A DNA stretch of 64,000 nt from Arthrobacter sp. CAN_C5 (GCF_017875735.1 NZ_JAGGMZ010000001.1:3286001-3350000); one strand, 5' to 3'. Shown: positions 54,488 through 64,000, counted from the stretch's first letter. The notes: generated by a model from the sequence alone, not told the origin. Made by a program: numbers and translations.

Positions 54488-55436
54488 TACTGTTGCGGTG
54501 TTGGGCCTCGGCGCCATGGGCCTGCCGATGGCCACCCGGCTGGCCGGGGCGTTCGACGTGACCGGGTTCGATCCGATGCCAGCCTCCCGCTCCCGTGCCG
54601 AAGCGACGGGGCTGATCTGCGCCACGACAGCCGCCGACGCCGTCAACGGCGCCGGTGTGGTGCTGCTCGCGGTCCGCGACGCAGCCCAGGTAGAGGGTGT
54701 CCTGTTCGGCGACGACGGGATTGCTCCCGCGCTGACGCGGGGCGCCGTCGTCGTGATGACCAGCACCGTGGGGATGGACGCAGTTGCCTCCTGGACGGAG
54801 CGGCTCGGCGAACTGGGCGTTGCGTTGGTCGACGCGCCCCTGTCCGGCGGACCGAAGCGGGCCGGCGAAGGGGACCTGCTGATTGTGGTCGGCGCCGAAC
54901 CCGCGGCGTTGGACACCGCCCGGCCCGTCCTGGAGCGGCTTGCCTCGACGCTCACCGTGGTGGGAGACAAGCCCGGGGACGGACAGGCCATGAAAACCGT
55001 CAACCAGCTGCTCTGCGGTGTGCACATCGCCGCCGCAGCTGAAGCCCTCGCCCTTGCCGACGCGCTGGGGCTTGACCAGCAAAAGGCGCTGTCCGCGCTG
55101 GAGACCGGAGCGGCGTCGTCGTTCATGCTGTCCAACCGCGGACCACGCATGGTGGAGGGGTACGACGGCGACGCCGAGGTGCTCAGCCGCCTCGACATCT
55201 TCGTGAAGGACCTCGGCATTGTGGGCAAAGCCGCCCGGGGCGCAGGACTCGCGGCTCCGGTAGCGGCTGCGGCCGAGCAGCTGTTCCTGCTCGGGCAGAC
55301 CCAGGGGCTGGGCACCGCCGATGACTCGGCAGTGATCAAGGTGGTCGCGCCCCAGCGGCGCACCACTGTCGATGACACCGCCTCTACAGTGGACAGCGCC
55401 GAAGGGACAACCGGTGGCACGCAAGCCGCTCGCTGA
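54477..55436 (+). CDS. 3-hydroxyacid-type NAD dehydrogenase (LtnD-like)
   Basis: 319 residues. N-terminal Rossmann VAVLGLGAMGLPMATRL, then VMTSTVGMDAVA, DAPLSGGPKRAGEGDLL and the catalytic Lys region GDGQAMKTVNQLL. It belongs to the beta-hydroxyacid dehydrogenase family; operon position with a DUF1537 kinase points to L-threonate or erythronate oxidation to a 2- or 3-oxo acid. Start ATG 54477. Confidence 0.9.
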   Translation: MTPNTVAVLGLGAMGLPMATRLAGAFDVTGFDPMPASRSRAEATGLICATTAADAVNGAGVVLLAVRDAAQVEGVLFGDDGIAPALTRGAVVVMTSTVGMDAVASWTERLGELGVALVDAPLSGGPKRAGEGDLLIVVGAEPAALDTARPVLERLASTLTVVGDKPGDGQAMKTVNQLLCGVHIAAAAEALALADALGLDQQKALSALETGAASSFMLSNRGPRMVEGYDGDAEVLSRLDIFVKDLGIVGKAARGAGLAAPVAAAAEQLFLLGQTQGLGTADDSAVIKVVAPQRRTTVDDTASTVDSAEGTTGGTQAAR

Positions 55437-56136
55437 GTCGGTGTTCGATGAGCTCCTGGAACGGATCATCGACGGCACCTACCCGCCCGGTTCCGCACTC
55501 CCGCCGGAGAACGACCTCGCGGCGTCCAGCGACGTCAGCCGCCTCACCGTGCGCGAGGCGCTGAAGCAGCTCCAGGCGCAGAATGTCGTGCAGATCCGGC
55601 GGGGACTCGGCACCTATGTGAATCCCACGGCGCAATGGACAAACCTGCAGGCCATCGTCAGGTACGCCTCAACCAAAGCCGACTCCCCCGATGTCTCGCT
55701 GCGGCTGCTGGAAATCCGGCGGATGGTGGAAACCGGCGCCGCCGAACTGGCGGCCCTGCATGCCACCGACGAGGACCTCGCCCGGATGGAAGAGGCGAAT
55801 AGTGCGCTGCAGGCCGCCCACGAGGCCAAGGACCTGGACGCCGTCACCTCAACGGACATCGCCTTCCATGAGGCGATCTTCCGAGCGTCAGCCAACCCCT
55901 TCCTTCCGGTGATCCTCGGACCGCTCAGCGAGCTGCTCTACACGATGCGCCGGGAGACGTCGTCGTTCCACGAGGTGCAGCAGCACGCCATCGAGCACCA
56001 CCGCCTGGTGCTGGAGGCGATCCGTAGCCGCAATCCCGAGGTGGCCGGCAAGGCGATGCAGGCCCACATCAACCAGACGTACGACGACTACGAACACTTC
56101 ATCCATTCAGAAAAACAACAGCAGGAGATTCAGTGA
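55414..56136 (+). CDS. GntR/FadR-family transcriptional regulator
   Basis: About 240 residues from GTG 55414 (GAAGGGA upstream), overlapping the dehydrogenase stop by 23 bp. N-terminal winged HTH (SALPPENDLAASSDVSRLTV REALKQL, QIRRGLGTYV) and a C-terminal FCD-type helical domain (MVETGAAELAALH, STDIAFHEAIFRAS, IEHHRLVLEAIRS). Likely the operon's own repressor responding to the sugar acid. Confidence 0.9.
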   Translation: MARKPLAESVFDELLERIIDGTYPPGSALPPENDLAASSDVSRLTVREALKQLQAQNVVQIRRGLGTYVNPTAQWTNLQAIVRYASTKADSPDVSLRLLEIRRMVETGAAELAALHATDEDLARMEEANSALQAAHEAKDLDAVTSTDIAFHEAIFRASANPFLPVILGPLSELLYTMRRETSSFHEVQQHAIEHHRLVLEAIRSRNPEVAGKAMQAHINQTYDDYEHFIHSEKQQQEIQ

Positions 56137-56900
56137 CCTTTCCGACAGAACGCACAGCAGTCCTCACCGGCGCAGCCTCGGCCCGCGGCATTGGCCGCGC
56201 GACGGCGGACCGGTTGGCACGCGATGGCTGGTCCATCGCGATCCTCGACATCGACGGCGCCGCTGCCGAAGAAGCCGCAGCCGACATTGCGCAGCGTCAC
56301 GGCGTGCAGACCGTCGGCGTTGCAGCCGACGTGTCGGACGAGGCGTCAGTGGACGCCGCGATCACCGCTGTTGAAGCCTCAGCCGTCCCGCCGATCGTCG
56401 CGCTGGTGAACCTGGCCGGGATCAGCTCCCCCACCGAGTTCATGCAGGAGACCAAGGAAGCCTGGGACCGGGTCTTCGCGGTCAACATGACCGGCACCTT
56501 CCTGGTCACCCAGCGCGCACTGCACGGGATGATCGAACGCAAGCTCGGCCGCGTGGTCAGCATCTCCTCCATCTCGGCGCAGCGTGGCGGCGGCACCTAC
56601 TCGAAGGTCGCCTACAGTGCGTCGAAGGCCGGCATCATCGGCTTCACCCGTGCGCTGGCCCGCGAAATGGGCGAGCACAACATCACCGTCAACGCTGTGT
56701 CCCCCGGACCGGTGGACACCGACATCATGGGCGGCACCCTCACCGACGAGCGCAAGCAGGACATGTCCAAGGACATCCTGATGGGCCGGGTCGGCACAGT
56801 CGACGACATCGCTGCCCTGATCTGCTTCCTCGTGGGCCCCGACGCCGGCTACATCACCGCCGCAACCTACGACATCAACGGCGGCCTGCAGATCTCCTAA
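56133..56900 (+). CDS. SDR-family oxidoreductase
   Basis: 255 residues with GASARGIGRAT-type cofactor motif (TGAASARGIGRATADRL), NLAGI, and catalytic Ser-x12-Tyr-x3-Lys (SISSISAQRG ... YSASKAG). GTG at 56133 overlaps the regulator stop (GTGA), with AGGAG upstream. The last gene of the tetronate-type operon, probably oxidising or reducing a pathway intermediate. Confidence 0.9.
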   Translation: MTFPTERTAVLTGAASARGIGRATADRLARDGWSIAILDIDGAAAEEAAADIAQRHGVQTVGVAADVSDEASVDAAITAVEASAVPPIVALVNLAGISSPTEFMQETKEAWDRVFAVNMTGTFLVTQRALHGMIERKLGRVVSISSISAQRGGGTYSKVAYSASKAGIIGFTRALAREMGEHNITVNAVSPGPVDTDIMGGTLTDERKQDMSKDILMGRVGTVDDIAALICFLVGPDAGYITAATYDINGGLQIS

Positions 56901-56917
56901 CTGGTGACAGTCGGGGG

Positions 56918-57973
56918 TTAGCCGTCCGTCGATGGGCGAGCCTCGGGCGCGGTATCCGGGACATTGTCGGCGTTCACGTCGTCCGCGGCGTCGTTGTGGT
57001 CGTTGCTATCGACGTCGTCGTCTTTGTCCTTGCCTCCGGTTGTCGGCTGTGAGTGCCGGCTGCCCGCCTCGTCCCGGGTGACGTTCTCGGCCAGTCCCAG
57101 TGCACGACAGGCATCATCCTCGCTGAGTCCGAAGAGCGTCTTGACGTGCAAGTCACGCTGCGGGAACGGGATCTCGATGCCATGCGCCTGTAGGGCGGAG
57201 TGCAGCGCCCAATTGTAGGCAGCAGTCACGGCCACCGGTTTCTTGGTTGCCTCAGGGTTGAGCCAGATGACAAGTTCAAAGTTCAGCGAGCTTGTATCGA
57301 ACTTGCTCAGCCAGACTTGAGGCCGCTGCGGACCGTCGAGGTGAAGGGTGAATGGCACGGCAGCGGCCGCTTCGAGGGCCGCCTTCTTCACCACGTTCTT
57401 TTCCGTGCCGTAGGCGACCCCGAATGGCACACGAAGCCGCCGCAGCACGTCCCGGTGAGTCCAGTTCACCACCCGGCCGGCGACGAACTCGGAGTTCGGA
57501 ACCAAGATGTCGATGTTGTCATTGGTGACGATCGTCGTCGCCCGGATCTTGATGTCGCGCACTTCCCCGGTCACGCCGGATTCGAGTTCCACAAAATCGC
57601 CGATCTTCAGCGACTTATCCAACAGCAGCACCACGCCCGAAATGAAGTTGCTGAACAGCGTCTGCAGGCCAAAACCGAGGCCCACCCCCAGTGCACCGGC
57701 CACTACAGCGAAGTCACTCAGAGGGACTCCGAGCGCCGAAATCGCGAGGATAAACCCGACCACCAGAACGGTGTAGGCAACCAGCCTCGAAAGGGTGTAC
57801 CAGGTCGCGATATGGGAGCTCTGCTGGGTACGGGAGCGACGCAAAATAATCCTGCGCAGCACGAATGCCATCACACCAGCAGCAACCAGGATGCCGACGG
57901 CGGTTAGCACTTCCACCAGGGTGATCGGCGTTCCGAAAACTTCGACCGCGGCACTGGCCTGCTCATCATCCAT
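56918..57973 (-). CDS. MscS-family mechanosensitive channel
   Basis: About 351 residues from ATG 57973. Membrane helices, then the MscS pore and beta domain (GVGLGFGLQTLFSNFISGVV, LLLDKSLKIGDFVELESGVT, GEVRDIKIRATTIVTNDNID, ILVPNSEFVAGRVVNW). A long acidic, low-complexity C-terminal tail (KDKDDDVDSNDHNDAADD) is unusual for the family. Releases solutes on hypo-osmotic shock. Confidence 0.9.
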   Translation of the reverse strand: MDDEQASAAVEVFGTPITLVEVLTAVGILVAAGVMAFVLRRIILRRSRTQQSSHIATWYTLSRLVAYTVLVVGFILAISALGVPLSDFAVVAGALGVGLGFGLQTLFSNFISGVVLLLDKSLKIGDFVELESGVTGEVRDIKIRATTIVTNDNIDILVPNSEFVAGRVVNWTHRDVLRRLRVPFGVAYGTEKNVVKKAALEAAAAVPFTLHLDGPQRPQVWLSKFDTSSLNFELVIWLNPEATKKPVAVTAAYNWALHSALQAHGIEIPFPQRDLHVKTLFGLSEDDACRALGLAENVTRDEAGSRHSQPTTGGKDKDDDVDSNDHNDAADDVNADNVPDTAPEARPSTDG

Positions 57974-58149
57974 CCGCTGAGCCAAGCATAGGATGCTGCG
58001 ATGACGCAAAGGCGCGCCGAGACCGCTCGGGAGGCGAACCAAATCGGGGATCGGCTGTCCGTGGCCTCACCACCAGTCCTGATACCCCGCCTCGTGCTGA
58101 GGTGCGTACAATGATCCTGCTGTCATCAGCCAGATGAAGGAGTGATCAC

Positions 58150-58851
58150 CTGATACGGGCCGTTAGCTACAACCTGCGCGAACACAAGGCCAGCGATGAG
58201 CTGGAGGACCTTGTCCAGCGGTACGCAGTAGATCTGCTGTGCCTTCAGGAGTGCGATGCCTCCGATCTGCCGGCAACTGTGGGCGACCTGCAGCTGGCGA
58301 TTGCCACGCAGGAGAACCGGCTCGGGCTTGCCCTCTACTATCGGGAGGAGCGCTTCACTGCCCACCAGACCAGGGCCATGGCGTTGAAAAAGTCGCTTCA
58401 CGACCGCGTGCTCGCCCCGGCACATGAGCGACTGATCGGCCTGCAACTCACCGACAACACGACCCACCACGACCTCGTGGTGGGATCCTTTCACGCTGCG
58501 CCGCTGACGGCGTCGAACTCGTTGCGCCGCAAACAAATCCATGCCTCGCACGCCGAACTCCTCGGGATGGGCCCCGGAGTGGCAACGCTCATGGTGGGTG
58601 ATTTCAACTACCCGTTCTTCACCCAGCGCCTCACCAGGAATATGAAGGACGCCGGCTACGACCTGTCGCTCAGCGATCTGCGGACCTACACCCGGTACCG
58701 GGTCTTCCGGGGACACTTCGATTTCGCGACCTCCCGCGGGCTGGACATCCAGAGCGTCGAGACGCTGCCGCGCGGCGCTTCGGACCACCTCCCCATCCTG
58801 GTCCGGGCCGAGTACAGCCCGGCGAATAGTCAGGCCTCGGCCGTAGCGTAG
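58150..58851 (+). CDS. Endonuclease/exonuclease/phosphatase-family enzyme with probable CTG start
   Basis: 233 residues reading IRAVSYNLREHKASDELEDL, LCLQECD (catalytic Glu), GSFHAAPL, MVGDFNYPFF, GASDHLPILV, all EEP landmarks. The family normally starts (M)xRVxSYN, exactly here. The only codon in that place is CTG 58150, with GAAGGAG seven bases upstream; a stop lies at 58135. Later GTG/ATG starts would delete the first catalytic strand. Confidence 0.78.
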   Translation: MIRAVSYNLREHKASDELEDLVQRYAVDLLCLQECDASDLPATVGDLQLAIATQENRLGLALYYREERFTAHQTRAMALKKSLHDRVLAPAHERLIGLQLTDNTTHHDLVVGSFHAAPLTASNSLRRKQIHASHAELLGMGPGVATLMVGDFNYPFFTQRLTRNMKDAGYDLSLSDLRTYTRYRVFRGHFDFATSRGLDIQSVETLPRGASDHLPILVRAEYSPANSQASAVA

Positions 58852-59102
58852 GCGAACTGCGCCGCAGCGCGACACCCGACCGCGTTTCATTGACCCGCCG
58901 GGCCTGGTCAGAACCTCCCACTGGGTTCGGGGCAGTGGCATCCTTCCGGCGCACAGGCGAGGGCATTCGGCGCAGCTACATTGACCCGCCCCGTGAGACC
59001 CCCTAGGATTTTATCCAATCAGCAGAAGTGTTCTTCCACGATGCGAATAATCGCACCGTCATTGATCACCGCGGATCCGTACAACAAAGGGGTTTTACGC
59101 CA

Positions 59103-60467
59103 ATGTCACTGCACACCAGCTCCACATCAGCCGTCCTGGCCGGGGCACGGTCAGCTTCCCTGTCCGAAGCAGACCGGCGCGATGCGAGTACCGACCGCTC
59201 CGGCTACGTTTCGCAGTCCCTGCCGGACGGGGTTGTCTTCGCCGAGACCACCGACGACGTCGTTTCCACCCTCCGGCTGGCCGCCGCCCACCGTACCCCG
59301 ATCGTCACTCGAGGTGCTGGCACCGGGCTCGCCGCCGGCGCCTCCGCCCGGTCCGGCGAAGTGGTGCTTGACGTGTCCCGGATGAACAAGATCCTGCGCA
59401 TCGACCCGGTAGAGCAGCTCGCCGTCGTCGAACCCGGAGTCCTGAACGCCGACCTGAACGCCGCCGTCGGAGAATACGGGCTGTTCTACGCGCCGGATCC
59501 GGCCAGCACATCCATCTGCTCGATCGGCGGCAACGTCGCCACTAACGCCGGTGGCATGCGGTGCGCGAAATACGGTGTCACCCGGGACGCGGTGCTGTCA
59601 CTGAACGTGGTCCTCGCCGATGGCCGTCAGCTCCGGACCGGCCGCGAAACCATGAAAGGCGTCTCGGGGTATGACCTCAACGCACTGATCGTCGGCTCCG
59701 AGGGGACGCTCGGCGTCGTCACCGAGGCGACGCTGCGGCTCCGCCCACTCCCGGTGGCGACGGCGACGGTCGCCGCCTTTTTCCCGGACTTCGCCACCGC
59801 GGCGCAGGCGGCATCGGCGGTCATCGCGTCCCGGATTCAGCCGTCCATGCTGGAGCTGATCGACGGTCAGACGCTCGAGGCGATTGACATGGCGATGGGC
59901 ACCACCTACCGGTCGCAGGGCGGAGCGTTCCTGCTGGCGCAAACCGACGGCTATGGCGCCCATCTGGAGCAGGATGTGCTGATAGAGGCCATCAGGCCGT
60001 TCGCCACCTCGATTGAGAAAGCGAAGGACGACGAACACGCCGCGGAACTCATTACCGCCCGCCGGGAAGCCATTCCCTGCCTGGAGAAACTGGGCCGGGT
60101 GTCCATCGGCGATATCGGCGTCCCGCGGGGCCGGCTGGCCGAGGTAGCGGTCGGGTTGAAGGACATCTCAGAGCGCACCGGGGTGCGGATCTACTCGGTG
60201 GTCCACGCGTCGGACGGCAACCTGCACCCCATGCTGGTCCTGAATCCCGAGGACTCAGTCACCGAGGGGCCAGCGAAGGTCGCCCTCGGCGAGATGTTCT
60301 ACCTGGCGAAGAGCCTCGGCGGCACCCTCACCGGCGAACACGGCATCGGGCTGCTCAAGCGTGACTGGCTCCTGCCTGAACTGGGCGAGGTATCCCTCGA
60401 CGTGATGCGGTCCATCAAGGACGCCATCGACCCGCACGGACTCCTCAACCCCGGTAAGGCCATCTAG
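59103..60467 (+). CDS. GlcD/D-lactate-dehydrogenase-type FAD oxidase
   Basis: 454 residues. FAD-binding PCMH domain (TRGAGTGLAAGASARSGEVV, EPGVLNADLNAAVGEYGLFY, SICSIGGNVATNAGGMRCAK YG) and C-terminal FAD-linked oxidase domain (HASDGNLHPML, GTLTGEHGIGLLKRDWL). Oxidises a 2-hydroxy acid, glycolate or D-lactate. ATG 59103. It faces the lactate permease gene, in line with lactate use. Confidence 0.88.
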   Translation: MSLHTSSTSAVLAGARSASLSEADRRDASTDRSGYVSQSLPDGVVFAETTDDVVSTLRLAAAHRTPIVTRGAGTGLAAGASARSGEVVLDVSRMNKILRIDPVEQLAVVEPGVLNADLNAAVGEYGLFYAPDPASTSICSIGGNVATNAGGMRCAKYGVTRDAVLSLNVVLADGRQLRTGRETMKGVSGYDLNALIVGSEGTLGVVTEATLRLRPLPVATATVAAFFPDFATAAQAASAVIASRIQPSMLELIDGQTLEAIDMAMGTTYRSQGGAFLLAQTDGYGAHLEQDVLIEAIRPFATSIEKAKDDEHAAELITARREAIPCLEKLGRVSIGDIGVPRGRLAEVAVGLKDISERTGVRIYSVVHASDGNLHPMLVLNPEDSVTEGPAKVALGEMFYLAKSLGGTLTGEHGIGLLKRDWLLPELGEVSLDVMRSIKDAIDPHGLLNPGKAI

Positions 60468-60475
60468 CTCGCGAC

Positions 60476-60510
60476 GGGCGGTCCGGTTACCCGGGCCGCC
60501 CCTCTTTTTT
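60476..60510 (+). terminator. Terminator of the FAD oxidase gene
   Basis: GGGCGGTCCGG pairs with CCGGGCCGCCC (one G-T) around TTAC, followed by CTCTTTTTT, a textbook intrinsic terminator nine bp past the oxidase stop. Confidence 0.9.
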
Positions 60511-60674
60511 ATGCGCGTTTCCCTGGTGCGGGCCAGCCGGAGTGTCGAAGACGAAACAGGCTGGCGCGCAGTGAAGCGCCCTAGCCGCACAAGAGTGGTC
60601 GCCCAACAGCAATCCTGCGGGTTGACCACTTTTCCGTGGACGCCGGTGCGGTTCGGGCACTTCTTTGTGACGAG

Positions 60675-60715
60675 CGAAGGGGCGGCATCCGGGTTCTGTG
60701 GATGCCGCCCCTTCG
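60675..60715 (-). terminator. Hairpin after the lactate permease gene
   Basis: CGAAGGGGCGGCATCC and its exact complement flank a 9-base loop. It follows the minus-strand permease stop by about 50 bp. Strong stem; only a weak T-run on that strand. Confidence 0.7.
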
Positions 60716-60763
60716 TTGGTCGTGTCTAGGCCCTGCGGAGTGACCTGGACACGCCGGTGTGGC

Positions 60764-62680
60764 TTAGAGCCGATCCCGGTTGTCGACGTCGTCATCCCCC
60801 GATGTCGAACCGCGCCCGGCCGAACGGCGGGTAGTCGAACCGCTACCGGTCGTTGCACCATCACGATTGACAGAACCATCACCATTCACGGATCCACCAC
60901 CGACCAGCGACAGCGCATCCTTACCCTGGAAGCGCATCATCCATCGGGCCAGGAAGACCAGCCCGATCAGCAGGGCCGCCAGCACAAAGGTGCCGAGATT
61001 CAGGCCCAGACCGAAGATGAACAGCGACGCAACAGCTCCTGCCGCCACACAGTAGTAAAGGGTCACGAGGATGGTCTTGCGCAGCAGGTCACCCTCCCGG
61101 CCCAGCAAGCCAACGGTCGCGGAGGCCGCAACGATGTTGTGGATCGCAATCGGGTTACCACCGGCACCGCCCACCGCCTGTGCGGCGACAACCTGCTCAG
61201 GTGGAACACCGATGGCCACACCGGTGGAGAACTGGAACTGGGCGAAGGTCAGGTTCGACACGGTGTTCGACCCGGCAACAAACGCCCCCAGCGCGCCGAT
61301 GAACGGCGCGATGACCGGCCACGAGACTCCGGATATGGCTGCGGCGCCCTCGGCCAGGGTGACCGGCATGCTTGAGAGGCCCGAGTCGTTGAGGTCCGGA
61401 CCCGACTGGATCAGCACCCGCACCAGCGGGACGGCGAACAGCAGGGCGACCGCGGTGCCAGCCAACTGCTTCCCTGACACCTTCAGCGTCTGGGCAATCT
61501 GCTTCCCGCTCATCCGGTGAATCAGGTAACCGAAGATAGCGGCGAGGATCATCAGGAACGCCGGCGAGTAGAACGGCTGCACATTGGTGGTGATGCTCGT
61601 GCCGAGGATGTTCTCAAAGGGAATCTGGATTCCGGTCAGGAACTCCTTCAGCGGAGCGATCACCCGGGTGCCTACCAGCAGGACCGCCATCAGCACGTAG
61701 GGCGACCAGGCGCTGATGATGCTCATGTGGGTCCGGACGTCGGTTGCCTCGGACGGTTCGATGGTGCCCATCCAACGGTCGGACCAGGAGGAGCGCGGTC
61801 CGAAGTCGAAGGTGTCCTTCGGCATCAGGAAGCCCTTGCTGGAGGTGAACATGACCAGCATCAACCCGATCAGCCCGCCGAACAAGGACGGGAACTCCGG
61901 TCCGAGGAAACGCGCAACGGTCACATACGGGATGGTCATCGCGAGCGAGGCGTAGATGGCGAACGGCCAGACGGCCAGGCCGTCGCGGAAGCGGCGTTCC
62001 GGTCCGAAGAACCCGGTGAGCATGCAGACCAGGATCAGGGGAATCAGGATGCCCACGATGGCGTGGATGGCTGCCACCTGGAAGCCGATGTTCGAGACAT
62101 ATTCCGGCATGGTCAGCCCGAGGACGGCGATGCGCTCGTCCACTGCCGGATCCCCACCCAGGCCATTGGTCACACCGACCAGGATGGGCGTACCGACCGC
62201 GCCGAAACTCACCGGTGTGCTCTGGATGATCAGACCCACCATGACGGCTGCCATCGCTGGGAAGCCCATGGCGAGAAGCAATGGGGCGACGACGGCGGCC
62301 GGCGTACCGAAGCCCGACGCACCCTCGATGAAGCTACCGAACAGCCAGCCGATGATGATGGCCTGCACCCTGCGGTCAGCCGAGATGTTATTGAAACCCG
62401 CCCTGATGCTCGCCATGGCGCCACCGATGGTGAGCGTCGAGAGCAACAGCAGCGCACCGAAGACGATATAGAGCAGAGTCCCGGCAACGATCAACCCTTC
62501 GAGCGACGCCGCGAGGATGCCCGTGAAATCCATCTCCCAAACCAGCAGCGCCACCAGCACCACCAGCACGTAGCCGACCGGCATGGCGTATTTCGCTGGC
62601 CAGCGGAACCCCGCTAGCAATACCCCCACCACCAGGATCGGCGCCAACGCCAATAAACTAAGCACCGCAAGATTATCCAT
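60764..62680 (-). CDS. lldP: L-lactate permease (LctP/LldP family)
   Basis: 638 residues, about 14 helices. Diagnostic segments [38 protein letters not shown] and [18 protein letters not shown], with [19 protein letters not shown]. The C-terminal tail is a Gly/Ser/Asp-rich repeat ([13 protein letters not shown]) not typical of the core family. Imports lactate or glycolate for the convergent FAD oxidase. Confidence 0.92.
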   Translation of the reverse strand: MDNLAVLSLLALAPILVVGVLLAGFRWPAKYAMPVGYVLVVLVALLVWEMDFTGILAASLEGLIVAGTLLYIVFGALLLLSTLTIGGAMASIRAGFNNISADRRVQAIIIGWLFGSFIEGASGFGTPAAVVAPLLLAMGFPAMAAVMVGLIIQSTPVSFGAVGTPILVGVTNGLGGDPAVDERIAVLGLTMPEYVSNIGFQVAAIHAIVGILIPLILVCMLTGFFGPERRFRDGLAVWPFAIYASLAMTIPYVTVARFLGPEFPSLFGGLIGLMLVMFTSSKGFLMPKDTFDFGPRSSWSDRWMGTIEPSEATDVRTHMSIISAWSPYVLMAVLLVGTRVIAPLKEFLTGIQIPFENILGTSITTNVQPFYSPAFLMILAAIFGYLIHRMSGKQIAQTLKVSGKQLAGTAVALLFAVPLVRVLIQSGPDLNDSGLSSMPVTLAEGAAAISGVSWPVIAPFIGALGAFVAGSNTVSNLTFAQFQFSTGVAIGVPPEQVVAAQAVGGAGGNPIAIHNIVAASATVGLLGREGDLLRKTILVTLYYCVAAGAVASLFIFGLGLNLGTFVLAALLIGLVFLARWMMRFQGKDALSLVGGGSVNGDGSVNRDGATTGSGSTTRRSAGRGSTSGDDDVDNRDRL

Positions 62681-62886
62681 AAACCAGTCCCCTTTGACTG
62701 TGGCTACCGCATGACTCCACGATGATGAACGCTACCGACCGCGCATTTCGCGCGACGAATGCCTTCCACATCGTGGAATAAGTTTTCTACCAACGAGTAA
62801 GACCTTAGGTCTGACCACAGGATCAGTCAATGGTTGGCACGTGTAATCGGCCGCGATGGTCCGATTCTGCGACAAGCGGTAGTCAG

Positions 62887-63474
62887 CTAGGCGCCGTCGT
62901 CGGACACCTCCCGCAAATGCATCCGCTCACCCTGCCGACCGAACAGGCTCATGAACTCCACCGGGTTGTCATCGGCCCGGCCGAACCAGTGCGGCGTCCG
63001 GGTGTCGAACTCGGCAGCCTCCCCCGCCGGCAGCACGATGTCCCGGTCCCCCAGCACCAGCCGCAGGTTGCCGTTCAGCACGTAGAGCCACTCGTACCCC
63101 TCGTGCACCTGCTGCGTCGGCGTCTCCCGCCCTGTACCGCCCGGCAGGATGTGCTTGTACGCCTGGATGCCGCCGGGCTTGCGGGTCAGCGGTATCAACG
63201 TGCCCCAGCTGGCGGTGATCGGGCGCAGGTGTACCCGCGGATCTCCGGTGGTCGGGGCTCCCACCAGCTCATCAAGCGGTACCTGATGCACCTTCGCTAG
63301 GGGTAGCAGCAGTTCCAGCGTGGCCTTCCGCTGGCCGGTTTCCATCCGCGAGAGGGTGCTGACCGAAATGCCGGTGGCCTTGGCGAGCGCGGTCAGGGTG
63401 ATGTCCCGGCGGATCCGGAGGGCCTTCAGGCGCGGCCCGACTGCGGCCAGCGCCTCATCGATTGCTTTGTCCAT
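62887..63474 (-). CDS. XRE-cupin transcriptional regulator
   Basis: 195 residues from ATG 63474: HTH (RIRRDITLTALAKATGISVS TLSRMETGQRKATLE) then a cupin_2 domain (ILPGGTGRETPTQQVHEGYE WLYVLNGNLRLVLGDRD, HWFGRADDNPVEF). Divergent from the flavoprotein reductase by 66 bp, so probably its regulator. Confidence 0.9.
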   Translation of the reverse strand: MDKAIDEALAAVGPRLKALRIRRDITLTALAKATGISVSTLSRMETGQRKATLELLLPLAKVHQVPLDELVGAPTTGDPRVHLRPITASWGTLIPLTRKPGGIQAYKHILPGGTGRETPTQQVHEGYEWLYVLNGNLRLVLGDRDIVLPAGEAAEFDTRTPHWFGRADDNPVEFMSLFGRQGERMHLREVSDDGA

Positions 63475-63540
63475 GGCCCTAGTTTGCCATCTCAGCAAAG
63501 ATGTTTGCACTCCTTGAGGTGTGGGCACAGGATGAAGGAC

Positions 63541-64000
63541 ATGAGCACACATACCACTTCATTCACATCCGCCCACAGGTACGACGTCGTCATCGTCGGC
63601 GGCGGTGCCGCTGGCCTGAGTGCCGGGCTGATGCTCGGCCGCTGCCGCCGCTCGGTCGCGATCATCGACGGCGGCGAGCCACGCAACGCTCCCGCCGCGG
63701 GGGTCCACGGCTTCCTGACCCGGGACGGTATGAAGCCCGTCGAACTGCTGGCGATCGGCCGCGGCGAGGTCGAGTCCTACGGCGGCATCATCATTGACGG
63801 GCAGGTGATCGCCGCTGGCCGCGACGGCGAGGACTTCACCGTCACCCTCGCCAGCGGTCAGGTCGTCACGGGCAAACGCCTGCTGATCGCGACCGGCCTG
63901 ATTGATGGGCTGCCCAACGTCCCCGGCGTCAGCGAGCGCTGGGGCCGCGACGTGCTGCACTGCCCGTTCTGCCACGGTTGGGAGGTCCGCGACCAGGCGA
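63541..64000 (+). CDS. Thioredoxin-reductase-like flavoprotein, 3' end outside window
   Basis: The first 153 residues only. FAD motif VVIVGGGAAGLSAGLMLGRC, GGEPRNA, then LLIATGLIDGLPNVPG and the redox-active CPFCHGWEVRDQ. The CxxC followed by HGWE is typical of the stand-alone pyridine-nucleotide oxidoreductases related to TrxB that sit beside XRE-cupin regulators. AAGGAC precedes ATG 63541. Confidence 0.88.
   Translation, partial: MSTHTTSFTSAHRYDVVIVGGGAAGLSAGLMLGRCRRSVAIIDGGEPRNAPAAGVHGFLTRDGMKPVELLAIGRGEVESYGGIIIDGQVIAAGRDGEDFTVTLASGQVVTGKRLLIATGLIDGLPNVPGVSERWGRDVLHCPFCHGWEVRDQA

Noticed and set aside
61517..62617. Open frame on the plus strand opposite the lactate permease
   Set aside because: Composition is His/Gln/Arg/Asp-rich antisense of a membrane protein; no family features or ribosome site.

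Overview
This is a high-GC actinobacterial chromosome segment. Gene content and codon style fit the Micrococcales and recall Arthrobacter-like soil bacteria, but the genus is an inference. Ordinary chromosomal genes lie at both ends (1-9.1 kb and about 46-64 kb). Between about 9 and 46 kb is an accessory region packed with insertion sequences, broken genes and genes typical of anti-phage defence. Several stretches there are visibly poorer in GC than the flanks.

Layout. 0-10.4 kb: an XRE/TPR regulator, a small membrane protein, an NRAMP-related transporter coupled to a YcsI-type hydro-lyase, a SWIM/SNF2 helicase, a ribbon-helix-helix toxin-antitoxin pair, a beheaded MHS-family transporter and an ArgE/DapE-type deacylase. 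10.4-20 kb: IS3, ISL3 and IS21 debris around a 1404-residue SIR2-helicase fusion and a tyrosine recombinase gene split by an IS3 copy (CTAC duplication). 20-22.7 kb: an intact IS21-family element with GTCACA duplication. 22.8-27.1 kb: an EVE-like/HNH nuclease, a phosphoribosyltransferase-like protein, a RuvC-like protein, a Ser/Thr kinase and a PD-(D/E)XK nuclease. At 27.3 kb a tRNA fragment sits between two perfect hairpins. 27.4-28.7 kb: an M20 amidohydrolase.

28.8-45 kb appears to be one large restriction/defence locus. On the minus strand lie a C5 cytosine methyltransferase, Vsr and EcoRII-like endonuclease operon, and a four-gene operon with a MORC-type GHKL ATPase. On the plus strand are the two ends of a Swt1-HEPN...DUF3320 helicase, broken by a frameshift and an IS21 copy that itself carries an IS3. 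IS30 nested in IS30 and a frameshifted EcoRII-N/HNH nuclease gene follow.

45-64 kb: an Lrp fragment, a divergent HxlR/NTF2-like pair that has lost both 5' ends, DoxX, a secreted SLH/HNH/excalibur protein, a matrixin-like protease, a beta-helix secreted protein, a GntP permease divergent from a tetronate/threonate-type catabolic operon (DUF1537 kinase, dehydrogenase, GntR, SDR), MscS, an EEP-family enzyme with a probable CTG start, a GlcD-type oxidase beside a lactate permease, an XRE-cupin regulator and the start of a flavoprotein reductase.

The best candidates for undescribed systems are the SIR2-Ski2-like fusion, the kinase/RuvC-like/PRTase-like cassette with its 23-bp divergent spacer, and the MORC-ATPase operon associated with an EcoRII/Vsr restriction module.
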